35,145 nt of DNA, taken from assembly GCA_047623555.1 (NCBI GenBank), contig JBLHMP010000037.1, forward strand, positions 1 to 35,145. Direction: 5' to 3'. Shown in pieces: positions 24,041 to 32,121 of this stretch. The DNA is from NORP181 sp047623555. Lineage in GTDB: Bacteria; Pseudomonadota; Alphaproteobacteria; Rhodobacterales; Rhodobacteraceae. Within the stretch, counting starts at the first letter, position 1; each line of letters starts with the position of its first letter. A program made the translations under genes and the position numbers. The notes under the pieces were generated by a model. It was not told the DNA's origin and did no database searches. It was given only the letters and a program-made list of their open reading frames with translations.

Positions 24041-24166
24041 GAATAGGTTAATATCCTTCAACCAAAGCGTACGCCCCAGCTTTTTTTGTTCTAAAATATC
24101 CTCGCCAAAGGCCACATCCGCAGGATGTTCAGCTACCTTCAGGGTCTTGGTAAATACCTTGCTCTT
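24041..24166 (-). other. Protein-like open frame without a clear start, between ccmE and the endolysin
   Basis: On the minus strand, 42 codons are open from 24166 to the TGA at 24040-24038, in a different frame from ccmE and running on past its stop. The translation after ccmE (for example VAEHPADVAFGEDILEQ, then LGRTLWLKDINLF) has protein-like composition. It has no ATG; only GTG or CTG starts are possible, and no Shine-Dalgarno was identified. It may be a chance frame, a degraded gene end, or a +1 extension of ccmE. Confidence 0.2.
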
Positions 24167-24575
24167 TCAACGCATCCACAACCTCGGAAGGCATGTAATT
24201 CTCATCATGTTTTGCAAGGATTTCAGTGGCTTCAAAGACACCGTTCGCGTAAGTTCCGGTGCCAATCATACCTTGATTTTCGGCAAACAGATCCGGCAAC
24301 ACCCCGGTAAATGTCACAGGCACAGTCGCCCCACCATCGGTCACCGAAAACGTCACGGTTTTACCTTTGCCGCGTATCAATGTTCCATCTTCAACCAACC
24401 CGCCAAGGCGAAACACCTCCATAGGGGCCGGAGGGTCGGCCATAACCTGACTGGGCGCGCGAAACAGGTTAATACCGTCACGCATGGCATAGCCAATCAA
24501 CCCGGTCGCCAAAAACAACGCGACAACAGCAACAAGTATCATCTGGATACGGCGTTGTTTCTTCAGGCTTTTCAT
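24129..24575 (-). CDS. ccmE: Cytochrome c-type biogenesis haem chaperone CcmE
   Basis: Periplasmic haem chaperone that binds haem covalently and hands it to CcmF. The 148 residues have a short cytoplasmic basic N-terminus (KSLKKQRRIQ), one membrane helix (about 11-29) and an OB-fold beta-barrel domain. The haem-binding His123 lies in LAKHDENYMP, with Tyr127 four residues later, as in the family motif HxxxY. The C-terminus ends at DPEGS. It lies nine bases after argC on the same strand; ccmF and ccmH lie downstream beyond the lysis pair, so the ccm genes are split by an insertion. ccmABCDG are not in the window. Confidence 0.95.
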   Translation of the reverse strand: MKSLKKQRRIQMILVAVVALFLATGLIGYAMRDGINLFRAPSQVMADPPAPMEVFRLGGLVEDGTLIRGKGKTVTFSVTDGGATVPVTFTGVLPDLFAENQGMIGTGTYANGVFEATEILAKHDENYMPSEVVDALKEQGIYQDPEGS

Positions 24576-24584
24576 GTTGCTACC

Positions 24585-25613
24585 TCATGGGAACAAAGGG
24601 GCCATCATCAGGCCGATGGTTTCATCTTCACCTAACATCAGATTGGCATTTTGCAACGCCTGCCCACTGCTACCTTTTGTCAGGTTATCCAGTGCCGCAA
24701 TCACAATTGCGCGACCTTCAATTCGGTCCGCAACCACACCGACATGGCAGAAATTCGATCCGCGCACGTGATGCGTGCTTGGCGATTCGCCAAACGGTAG
24801 GACCTGTAAAAACGGCTCATCGCGATAGGCCGTGGCCAGCGTCTCGTGGATCACCGCCGCATCGCCATGCACATATGTCGTCGCCAGAATGCCGCGATTT
24901 GCTGGCACCAGATGTGGGGTAAATTGCACCCGAACGGGCCGCCCGGCAACAGCACTAAACTCTTGATCAAACTCACCTAAATGCCGATGCGTGCCACCAA
25001 TTGCATAGGCTGCATACCCTTCGCTTATCTCTGCATGCAGCAGGTTTTCTTTCAACGCCCGACCGGCCCCAGACACCGCGCATTTCAAATCCAGAATGAT
25101 TTCATCCAGATCAATCACCCCGGCGGCAATCAACGGACGCAGCGCAAATTGCCCCGCCGCCGCATTACAGCCAGTTCCCGCGACGAGCCGCGCCGACCGG
25201 AGTTCATCGCGATAAAACTCGGTCAGCCCATAGACCGCCTCGTTTTGCTGCTGCAAAGCCGCATGTGGATTGCCGTACCATTTTTCATAGGCTACGGGGT
25301 CGCGCAGCCGAAAATCGGCACTCAGGTCAACGATTTTCAGATCCGCAGGCAACTCGCGAATGACCTCTTGCGAGGTTTTATGCGGCAAGGCGCAGAAACA
25401 CAGATCAACACCCGAGAAATCAATCTCGGCGATCTTGCGCAGCACCGGCAGGTCCAGATGCCGCAAATGCGGGAAAACCTGGGTCATGGTCATGCCAGCC
25501 TTGCGTTCTCCTGACAGGGCAACAATGTCCATATTGGGATGTTCCGACAACAGCCGAACCAGTTCAGCACCAGTATATCCGCTGGCACCAAGAATTGCGA
25601 TTTTGTGGGTCAT
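24585..25613 (-). CDS. argC: N-acetyl-gamma-glutamyl-phosphate reductase
   Basis: NADPH-dependent reduction of N-acetylglutamyl phosphate, the third step of arginine synthesis. Start chosen at ATG 25613 (342 residues, MTHKIAILGASGYTG) with AGAGGT five bases upstream; the open frame extends to 25670 and would overlap murI. The Rossmann nucleotide loop GASGYTG is at 9-15. The catalytic cysteine is Cys149 in GTGCNAAAG, where many ArgC proteins have PGCYPT. Further family segments are DLKCAVSGAGR and GGTHRHLGE, with a likely catalytic His in the latter. murI lies 53 bp upstream and ccmE nine bases downstream, so an acyltransferase-murI-argC-ccmE transcript is likely. Confidence 0.95.
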   Translation of the reverse strand: MTHKIAILGASGYTGAELVRLLSEHPNMDIVALSGERKAGMTMTQVFPHLRHLDLPVLRKIAEIDFSGVDLCFCALPHKTSQEVIRELPADLKIVDLSADFRLRDPVAYEKWYGNPHAALQQQNEAVYGLTEFYRDELRSARLVAGTGCNAAAGQFALRPLIAAGVIDLDEIILDLKCAVSGAGRALKENLLHAEISEGYAAYAIGGTHRHLGEFDQEFSAVAGRPVRVQFTPHLVPANRGILATTYVHGDAAVIHETLATAYRDEPFLQVLPFGESPSTHHVRGSNFCHVGVVADRIEGRAIVIAALDNLTKGSSGQALQNANLMLGEDETIGLMMAPLFP

Positions 25614-25666
25614 ATCAGACCTCTTTGCGTCTAAGTTCATGTAATGGGTTTGGGCTTTGGGCGCGA

Positions 25667-26476
25667 TCACACCGCTTCAAAGATGATTTGTCGTCGCAAA
25701 AGCTGTGTGGCGCGGTCGCTCACCCGGCCAGCATCACCGGTGGTCACAAATCCGGCCTGACCAGTGCCCAACATATTGGGATGACGCCCTAGATAATCCG
25801 CCAGCGATTCAGCCACCAATTCGGCCTGACTGAACACTTTGACATCCGCCCCCAACGCCGCCTGAAACGCCTCTTGCATCAACGGATAATGCGTACAGCC
25901 CAAAATCGCCGCCTGTGGACCGGGCATCTTGCGCCGCAATGCATCCACGTGGCTGCGCACCAGGGCCTCGGCCAGAATAAAATCGCCTTCTTCAATGGCA
26001 TCCACCACCCCGCCACATGCCTGCGCCTCGACGTCTACCCCTATGGCACGAAACGCTAATTCCCGCTGGAATGCCCGGCTGGCTACGGTTGCAGGCGTGG
26101 CAAATAATGCCACATGTTTCACGTCGACTTCGCGTGGTGGGCTGTTGTCGCCCCATTGACGTTCGGTCAGCGCCTCAATCAACGGCACAAACACCCCAAG
26201 CACCCGTTTACCAACAGGCAAACCACCCTCTTGCATCCGGCGCAAAGCCGCAGCACTGGCGGTGTTACAGGCCAGAATGACCAGATCACAACCGCGATCC
26301 CACAGGTGCTCAACCGCCGCTTGGGTCAGGTTAAAAACGTCATCCGCGTCCCGCACCCCGTAAGGTGCGTGAGCGTTGTCGCCAAAATATAGGAAATCCA
26401 CATCCGGCAGCCGCGTTTGCGCCGCGTTCAGAACGGTCAGCCCGCCCAGTCCCGAATCAAAAATGCCAACTGCCAT
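25667..26476 (-). CDS. murI: Glutamate racemase
   Basis: Interconverts L- and D-glutamate, supplying D-Glu for peptidoglycan. The 269 residues show the two-cysteine acid/base pair: Cys70 in LACNTASA and Cys194 in GCTHYPLM. The opening GIFDSGLGGLTVL is diagnostic, and GDNAHAPYG (32-40) is the substrate loop. An insertion around residue 105-118 (ERQWGDNSPPREVD) is somewhat longer than in E. coli-type enzymes. It begins 17 bp after the acyltransferase stop. It is followed by argC; the pairing of wall and arginine genes has no obvious metabolic reason. Confidence 0.95.
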   Translation of the reverse strand: MAVGIFDSGLGGLTVLNAAQTRLPDVDFLYFGDNAHAPYGVRDADDVFNLTQAAVEHLWDRGCDLVILACNTASAAALRRMQEGGLPVGKRVLGVFVPLIEALTERQWGDNSPPREVDVKHVALFATPATVASRAFQRELAFRAIGVDVEAQACGGVVDAIEEGDFILAEALVRSHVDALRRKMPGPQAAILGCTHYPLMQEAFQAALGADVKVFSQAELVAESLADYLGRHPNMLGTGQAGFVTTGDAGRVSDRATQLLRRQIIFEAV

Positions 26477-26493
26477 ACCTTTTAGGCCTCACT

Positions 26494-27372
26494 TCAGGCG
26501 CGATGCCTGTCCTCAAACTCATAGCCATAGTCATACGACTTCAGCGGTGTCGGAGAAAGCTCATACGTGGCTTTGCGCAGGAAATCCATCATCGCTTTGG
26601 GCTCTTTGGCCAAAGGGTTCAAAATATCACGCCTTATGGGCGCCCCAATCACCACCTGCACCGGGCAATCCAGCCGTTTCTTGAACTCGTTGATCAACAG
26701 GCCAAGCCGCAAAGTCGGATGCACATGGCTCGCAATCTGAAATATCCGCGATGTATGCCCATCAAAGAACACCGGCACCACACTCGCCCCCGATCGCGCC
26801 ACCATCCGCGCGGTAAAGCCACGCCACCCCGGGTCCATCGGATGTGAAAACACCCGCGCACTTGTGCTGACAGTGCCGCCGGGGAAAATGCCAATGGCGC
26901 CGCCCGTGCCCAGATACTTCAATGCAGATTTGCGGGTTTCAACATTGGAGAGCTGCGCCGCCTTGGTGTTTTCAAACGAAATCGGCAGGATTGCGCGGTT
27001 CAGTCGTTCATCACCGCGAAACACATGATTTGCCAAAATCCTGAAATCACCACGAGTCTTTGACAGAATATGGCCCATCATCAACCCGTCCAGAATGCCG
27101 TAGGGATGATTGGCAATGACAATCAGCGGCCCGTCCTTTGGGATATTGCTCAACGACCCGCCAACCACGTCCAGCGTCAGCCCATAACGGTCCGCCATCA
27201 CCGCCCAAAAATCACGGCCCTGCGAAATGTCATTCTGATAGCCATCCGCCCGTTTGATCAGCCGCAACCGACCTGATGCGTTTTCCATCACCCGAATCAG
27301 CGCCCGCCCGCCTTTGGTGGCGGCCGAGCTGGCATAGCTGATATCACTGGCGACCTGACGATGCGCTGACAT
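26494..27372 (-). CDS. Lysophospholipid acyltransferase family protein (PlsC-like)
   Basis: A 292-residue acyltransferase probably acting at the inner membrane on a lysophospholipid or a related lyso-lipid. The catalytic NHxxxxD motif is NHPYGILD (about 88-95), and the third family block is FPGGTVST near 161, where PlsC usually has the acidic FPEG. The missing Glu suggests a divergent substrate or altered glycerol-phosphate binding, as in hemolysin-like acyltransferases. No strong transmembrane helix is visible. GGAGG five bases before ATG 27372 supports the start. It is first in the minus-strand series leading into murI. Confidence 0.82.
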   Translation of the reverse strand: MSAHRQVASDISYASSAATKGGRALIRVMENASGRLRLIKRADGYQNDISQGRDFWAVMADRYGLTLDVVGGSLSNIPKDGPLIVIANHPYGILDGLMMGHILSKTRGDFRILANHVFRGDERLNRAILPISFENTKAAQLSNVETRKSALKYLGTGGAIGIFPGGTVSTSARVFSHPMDPGWRGFTARMVARSGASVVPVFFDGHTSRIFQIASHVHPTLRLGLLINEFKKRLDCPVQVVIGAPIRRDILNPLAKEPKAMMDFLRKATYELSPTPLKSYDYGYEFEDRHRA

Positions 27373-27459
27373 ATTATCCTCCGGTATCTGGGAACACGTC
27401 TATATCAGTTCTGTAACCGTTTTCTGACACGTCCCAAGATTGTGGAAACCACACCCGGC

Positions 27460-30400
27460 CTATTCAGCAGCCTTGGCCAACCCAGCCCCACCATCGCGAA
27501 TAGCCATCAACAACTCCTCGCGGCGTTTCGCTGCTTTGATCTCATTGGCGGTTTTCACCGGACCAAACCCGCGAACATCCATTGGCAACGCCGCCAGCGC
27601 CGCGACCGCGTCACGGGTGTCTGGCGTGACCTTGCCCAGAACGTTTTTCATGTCCGATTCGTATTGCCGGATCAACGCGCGCTCCATTTTACGTTCGGCT
27701 GAGTAACCAAAGATATCCAACGGCGTGCCGCGCAAGCCCTTAAAGGTTTTCAGTATTTTCAGCGGGGTCGCCATCCACGGGCCAAATTCACGTTTTTTCG
27801 GCCGCCCATCGGGATCAGTACCGCCCAAAATAGGTGGCGCCAGATGAAACGACATCTTGAAATCACCGCCAAATTCGGCGGTGGCCTTTTCTTGCGTGGT
27901 CAACAACAGGCGCGCAACTTCGTATTCATCCTTGTAGGACAGCAGCTTGTGATAGCCCCTTGCGGCGGCCTCGCGCACAGTTGGGTCCGCGATCGCTTCG
28001 ACCAGTTTGCGATAGCGTTTCGCCAGCCGTTTGCTTTGATAGCCCACCAAATGATCGGCACGAAACGTGATTTTTTCGTCCAGCGTTTTGGGCAGTTCCA
28101 CAACATTGGGCGAAATGATCGCCGCGGCCTCAACAGGATGCAGCACCGCCCAACGGCCAATATCAAAGGCGCGCAGATTGCGTTCAACCGCCGTGCCGTT
28201 CAACGTGATCGCCTGTTGCATCGCCCCAAGGCTAAGCGGCAACAACCCGCGCTGCCAGGCCCCACCAAACACCATCATGTTGGAAAAGATCGAATCCCCC
28301 AGCGTTGCCTTGGCAAGCTCGGACGCATCAAACAAAGACACCGCGCCCTTCATCCGCGCCTCAAGCGCCAGCTCCATTCGCTCTGTCGGCAGGGTAAATT
28401 CGGTGTCGCGGGTGAAATCACCGGTGATGATCTCATGGCTGTTCACTACCGCTCCGGTGCGCCCGGCACGCGTCAGGCCCAGGGTTTTGGCCCCCGCCGA
28501 CACCACCAGATCGCCGCCGATCAACACATCTGCCTCACCCGTGGCCACCCGTATGGCACTGATATCGTCGGGATCATTGGCAATGCGGCAATGAATATGC
28601 ACAGCACCGCCCTTTTGCGCCAAACCGGCCATTTCCATCATGCCGGCACCTTTGCCGTCAAGCTGTGCCGCCTGCGCCAGCAATGCGCCGATGGTGACAA
28701 CGCCGGTGCCACCAACCCCGGTGACTACCACGTTATAGGTGCCGTTAATGGTTGGAATGGTCGGCATCGGCAGATCGGGCAACACCAGATCGGTGGTTGC
28801 CTCTTTGCGCACAACAGCGCCCTCAATCGTCACAAACGACGGGCAAAAGCCTTTGACACATGAGAAATCTTTGTTGCAGGACGATTGATCAATCGCCCGT
28901 TTGCGGCCCAATTCGGTTTCCACCGGCACAATCGACACGCAATTGGATTGGATGCCGCAATCACCGCAGCCTTCGCAAATATCGGTGTTGATAAACACCC
29001 GGCGGTCCGGATCAGGGAACAACCCGCGTTTGCGACGGCGGCGTTTTTCGGCGGCACAGGTCTGAATATAGACAATCGCCGTCACGCCGGAGGTTTTGGC
29101 CAGATCCTTTTGCACATTCATCAAATGCGCCCGTTCATAGGTTTTGAGATTGGACGGGAACGCCTTAAAATCAACGTCTTCTTTTTCGTCATAGACAATG
29201 GCGATGTTCTCGATGCCTATCGCCGCCAGTTCGGCAACAATACGCGGCGCTGACAACCCGCCCTCGTTGCCCTGCCCGCCGGTCATCGCCACCGCGTCAT
29301 TGAACAGGATTTTATAGGTAATGTTGGTGCCCGCAGCCACGGCCGCGCGGATCGCCTGAATGCCGGAATGGTTATAGGTGCCGTCGCCCAGGTTCTGAAA
29401 CACATGCGGCGTGGTGGAAAACGGCGCTTCGCCGATCCAGTTGGCGCCCTCGCCGCCCATATGGGTATAGCCAATGGTTGACCGATCCATCCACCCAGCC
29501 ATGAAATGACAGCCGATGCCGGCATAGGCGCGCGATCCTTCGGGCACTTTGGTCGATGTGTTATGCGGACAGCCGGAACAGAAATACGGCAGACGCGCCG
29601 CGATGTCTTCGGCGTTATCGGCGCGACGGGCATCGTCCATCGCCGTCATCGCCGCCGCGAGACCATCGGTGCTGCGGCCTTCGTCGATCAAAATACCGCC
29701 GAGCTTTTCGGCAATCATCACCGGATCAAGTGCGCCGCGCGACGGGAATAATTCCTCGCCGCGGGTCAGGCCAACACCGCCACCTTTGTAACCACCCCAA
29801 ACACGCCGCCCTTGCCGATCATCAAAGATCGCCTCTTTGATCTGCACCTCGATCAGTTTGCGCTTTTCTTCAACGACAACAATCAGGTCCAAACCTTCGG
29901 CCCAATCATTGAACCCCTTCATATCAAGCGGAAAGGTCTGGCCGATTTTATAGGTGGTGATGCCCAGACGCTCGGCCTCGGCCTCATCAATGTTCAGCAA
30001 TGACAGCGCGTGAAGCAGGTCCAGCCAGTTTTTGCCCGCCGCGACAAAACCGATTTTGGCGCCCGGCTTGCCCCACATCCGCTTGTCCATCTTGTTGGCA
30101 TTTGAAAACGCCTCGGCGGCAAAGCGTTTGTAATCCATTAACCGGGCTTCTTGGTCCGTGGGGGTATCAATCAGCCGAATGTTCAACCCACCCTCGGGCA
30201 TATCGTACTCGGGCGTGACCAGTTGCATCCGCTGTGGATCACCGTCGACCACTGATGTCACCTCAATCGTGTCTTTCATCGTCTTCAGGCCCACCCACAG
30301 GCCAGAAAACCGGCTTAGGGCGACACCATATATACCGTAGTCTAGAATTTCCTGCACACCTGCGGGGCTGACAATTGGCATATAGGCATCCATCAGCGCC

Positions 30401-30882
30401 CATTCGGACTGGTGCAATACCGTGCTTGATTCACCGGTGTGATCATCGCCCATCGCCATAACAACGCCGCCCATCGGGCTGGTCCCGGCCATGTTGGCGT
30501 GGCGCACAACGTCGCCCGAGCGGTCGACACCCGGGCCTTTGCCGTACCACAGACCAAAAACACCATCGAATTTGCCTTCGCCGCGCAGTTCTGCCTGCTG
30601 GGCGCCCCAATGCGCCGTCGCCGCCAGATCTTCGTTCAAACCCAGTTGAAAGGTAATGTCGTTCTCGACGAGCAGCTTTTCGGCCCGCTGCATTTGCATA
30701 TCAACCGTGCCCAAAGGTGAGCCGCGATAGCCACTGACCAAACCCGCAGTATTATGCCCGGCCGCGCGATCGCGTTCTTTCTGTATCAGCATCAAACGCA
30801 CGAGCGCCTGAGTCCCGTTCAAAAGCACCTGTTTCTTGCTCAGGTCAAACCTGTCGTTCAGCGAAATTTTCTGCTTACTCAT
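27460..30882 (-). CDS. Indolepyruvate ferredoxin oxidoreductase, fused alpha/gamma subunits
   Basis: Oxidatively decarboxylates aryl or other 2-oxoacids to acyl-CoA with ferredoxin. Start chosen at ATG 30882 (1140 residues), since GGAG is seven bases upstream. Domain order: an N-terminal pyrimidine-binding ThDP domain (GYRGSPLGTVD near 40); CSGCPHNTS near 420; the ThDP pyrophosphate domain with GDGTYNHSG near 498 and AMTGGQGNEGG; a [4Fe-4S] cluster CEGCGDCGIQSNC near 635 with further SCNKDFSC and GFCPSF cysteines. Then come the gamma domain GVGGTGVVTIG near 722 and a C-terminal DUF6537-type region. Bacteria such as roseobacters carry this single-chain form in place of separate IorA and IorB. 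Tryptophan or phenylalanine catabolism is a likely role. A LysR gene is divergent. Confidence 0.92.
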   Translation of the reverse strand: MSKQKISLNDRFDLSKKQVLLNGTQALVRLMLIQKERDRAAGHNTAGLVSGYRGSPLGTVDMQMQRAEKLLVENDITFQLGLNEDLAATAHWGAQQAELRGEGKFDGVFGLWYGKGPGVDRSGDVVRHANMAGTSPMGGVVMAMGDDHTGESSTVLHQSEWALMDAYMPIVSPAGVQEILDYGIYGVALSRFSGLWVGLKTMKDTIEVTSVVDGDPQRMQLVTPEYDMPEGGLNIRLIDTPTDQEARLMDYKRFAAEAFSNANKMDKRMWGKPGAKIGFVAAGKNWLDLLHALSLLNIDEAEAERLGITTYKIGQTFPLDMKGFNDWAEGLDLIVVVEEKRKLIEVQIKEAIFDDRQGRRVWGGYKGGGVGLTRGEELFPSRGALDPVMIAEKLGGILIDEGRSTDGLAAAMTAMDDARRADNAEDIAARLPYFCSGCPHNTSTKVPEGSRAYAGIGCHFMAGWMDRSTIGYTHMGGEGANWIGEAPFSTTPHVFQNLGDGTYNHSGIQAIRAAVAAGTNITYKILFNDAVAMTGGQGNEGGLSAPRIVAELAAIGIENIAIVYDEKEDVDFKAFPSNLKTYERAHLMNVQKDLAKTSGVTAIVYIQTCAAEKRRRRKRGLFPDPDRRVFINTDICEGCGDCGIQSNCVSIVPVETELGRKRAIDQSSCNKDFSCVKGFCPSFVTIEGAVVRKEATTDLVLPDLPMPTIPTINGTYNVVVTGVGGTGVVTIGALLAQAAQLDGKGAGMMEMAGLAQKGGAVHIHCRIANDPDDISAIRVATGEADVLIGGDLVVSAGAKTLGLTRAGRTGAVVNSHEIITGDFTRDTEFTLPTERMELALEARMKGAVSLFDASELAKATLGDSIFSNMMVFGGAWQRGLLPLSLGAMQQAITLNGTAVERNLRAFDIGRWAVLHPVEAAAIISPNVVELPKTLDEKITFRADHLVGYQSKRLAKRYRKLVEAIADPTVREAAARGYHKLLSYKDEYEVARLLLTTQEKATAEFGGDFKMSFHLAPPILGGTDPDGRPKKREFGPWMATPLKILKTFKGLRGTPLDIFGYSAERKMERALIRQYESDMKNVLGKVTPDTRDAVAALAALPMDVRGFGPVKTANEIKAAKRREELLMAIRDGGAGLAKAAE

Positions 30883-30917
30883 CTGGCGTCTCCCCACGTC
30901 ATCTTTGTATTGCACGA

Positions 30918-30943
30918 ATATGTGGCAATAATAGGTCACATAT
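30918..30943. promoter_or_regulatory. Inverted repeat in the divergent iorAB-type/lysR intergenic region, candidate operator
   Basis: ATATGTG (30918-30924) and CACATAT (30937-30943) form perfect 7-bp arms separated by 12 bases. The start of the oxidoreductase gene lies 36 bases away on the minus side. A third CACATAT occurs at 31023-31029, 21 bases before the lysR ATG. Divergent LysR regulators commonly bind dyads in the shared gap, so this may be the LysR site. No strict T-N11-A core was confirmed. Confidence 0.4.
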
Positions 30944-31050
30944 GCTGACCTGACCAGTCATATTTTGCTTTTCCGCTGCGTCGCCACTGTTACATGCTAT
31001 AGCTAGGGTTCATGTCGTAAAGCACATATTTATCATACGAAAGTTACCAG

Positions 31051-31956
31051 ATGGATTGGGACAAACTTAGAATCTTTCACGCCGTTGCCGATGCGGGCAG
31101 CCTGACTCATGCCGGAGATAAGCTACATTTATCGCAATCCGCCGTCAGCCGCCAAGTTCGCGCGCTCGAAGAAAGCCTCGATGCAACGCTGTTTCACCGC
31201 CATGCGCGGGGGCTGATTCTGACCGAACAGGGCGAGTTGCTGTTTGACGCAACCAACGCCATGGCCAAACGACTTGATTCCGCCGCCGCCCGTATTCGCG
31301 ACAGCGATGACGAAGTGTTTGGCGACCTGCGGATCACCACCACATTTGGCTTTGGCACCCTTTGGCTGGCGCCGCGCCTGCCTAAATTGTTTGAAAAATA
31401 TCCAGACCTCAATATCGACCTGATGCTTGAGGAACGGGTGCTTGATCTGCCCATGCGCGAGGCTGACGTCGCCATCCGCATGAAGGAACCATCGCAGGCC
31501 GATTTGATTCGCAAAAAGCTGATGTCGATCCAAATGCAGCTCTATGCGACGCGGGATTACCTGACCAAAATGGGCGCCCCAACCGAAATCAGCGGAATAT
31601 CCGAGCACCGTCTGATCTGTCAGAACCCCCAATCCGCCCAAGTCAGCGCCGGGGCGACGATGGTGCAGGACTTGATGAGCCACGCCCCCCATTCGCTGCT
31701 GACAGTGAATAATTATTTTGGCGTGCTGCAGGCGGTTCTGCATGATTTGGGTATCGGCGCGCTTCCCGATTACCTGATCGAAGATTTCCCTGAACTGGTG
31801 CGCGTATTGCCTGAATACGAATCGGCAGATGTGCCGGTTTTTCTGGCCTACCCCGAAGAATTGCGTCACTCAAAACGCATTTCAGCGTTCCGCGATTTCG
31901 TGCAAGAAGAAATTATTACACATCGCAAGCAACTTAGGCAACGCGCGGCAAAATAA
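31051..31956 (+). CDS. LysR family transcriptional regulator
   Basis: A 301-residue LysR-type regulator. The N-terminal winged helix-turn-helix (1-60) reads LRIFHAVADAGSLTHAGDKLHLSQSAVSRQVRALEESLDATLFHR, typical for the family. A linker helix and a periplasmic-binding-like effector domain follow (about 90-290, starting GDLRITTTFGFGTLWLAPRLP). The coinducer is unknown. It is divergently transcribed from the indolepyruvate oxidoreductase gene across a 168-bp gap containing repeated CACATAT half-sites, so regulation of that gene and itself is the natural inference. The Shine-Dalgarno is weak. A perfect palindrome lies three bases after the stop codon. Confidence 0.93.
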   Translation: MDWDKLRIFHAVADAGSLTHAGDKLHLSQSAVSRQVRALEESLDATLFHRHARGLILTEQGELLFDATNAMAKRLDSAAARIRDSDDEVFGDLRITTTFGFGTLWLAPRLPKLFEKYPDLNIDLMLEERVLDLPMREADVAIRMKEPSQADLIRKKLMSIQMQLYATRDYLTKMGAPTEISGISEHRLICQNPQSAQVSAGATMVQDLMSHAPHSLLTVNNYFGVLQAVLHDLGIGALPDYLIEDFPELVRVLPEYESADVPVFLAYPEELRHSKRISAFRDFVQEEIITHRKQLRQRAAK

Positions 31957-31958
31957 GC

Positions 31959-31975
31959 TATGCGCCTGGCGCATA
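31959..31975. repeat. Perfect 17-bp palindrome after lysR
   Basis: TATGCGCC-T-GGCGCATA, perfect 8-bp arms around one central base. It could fold as a 7-bp stem with a CTG loop. No T-run follows, so it is not a typical intrinsic terminator; it may be a protein-binding site or a factor-assisted terminator. Confidence 0.7.
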
Positions 31976-32006
31976 CCGGCATTGTGACGAAGTTGTGGGC
32001 ATTGCC

Positions 32007-32035
32007 CTTGAACGGTCAAGGAACGAGTCCCAAGT
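32007..32035 (+). promoter_or_regulatory. RpoH-like promoter candidate for the small RNA
   Basis: CTTGAA (32007-32012), a 16-base spacer and CCCAAGT (32029-32035) resemble the heat-shock sigma factor consensus (CTTGAA / CCCATnT). Transcription would start near 32042. The -35 region also forms a CCTTGA-ACGG-TCAAGG inverted repeat (32006-32021), which could be chance or an operator. Confidence 0.4.
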
Positions 32036-32041
32036 CAGTTA

Positions 32042-32121
32042 TCGAAGGCAATGGAACTTCGGTTTACATACCTTCACCTCCCTGTTGGACTTAGGCCGAG
32101 CTTTATGCTCGGCTTTTTTTT
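32042..32121 (+). ncRNA. Candidate small regulatory RNA (about 80 nt)
   Basis: The 387-bp gap between lysR and the channel gene contains an sRNA-like unit. After an RpoH-like promoter it has a 5' hairpin (CGAAG 32043-32047 with CTTCG 32057-32061) and an apparently single-stranded stretch, ending in an intrinsic terminator. The stretch has CACCTCC at 32075-32081, complementary to a GGAGGTG Shine-Dalgarno. Similar pyrimidine-rich anti-SD segments occur in Hfq-dependent sRNAs of Rhodobacterales such as CcsR, where RpoHI/RpoHII control is also known. I cannot assign it to a named family. The 65-codon frame crossing it looks spurious. From 32122 to 32343 I see no further gene; a GGAACTT (32201-32207) lacks a matching downstream element. 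Confidence 0.5.
32095..32121 (+). terminator. Intrinsic terminator of the candidate small RNA
   Basis: GCCGAGC (32095-32101), loop TTTAT, GCTCGGC (32107-32113), followed by eight T bases. A perfect 7-bp GC-rich stem. It is 157 bases after the lysR stop and 222 before the channel gene, so it most likely ends a transcript of its own, though lysR read-through is possible. Confidence 0.9.

Noticed and set aside
24046..24061. CtrA-binding site upstream of the endolysin
   Set aside because: TTGA-N6-TTAACC differs from TTAA-N7-TTAAC in spacing and one base; too weak to list as a site.
27373..27459. Direct repeat ACACGTC (two copies) between the acyltransferase and oxidoreductase genes
   Set aside because: Only 7 bp and with no associated promoter geometry; may be chance.
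27844..28863. 339-codon plus-strand open frame
   Set aside because: Antisense to the well-supported indolepyruvate oxidoreductase, His/Arg-rich, no family resemblance.
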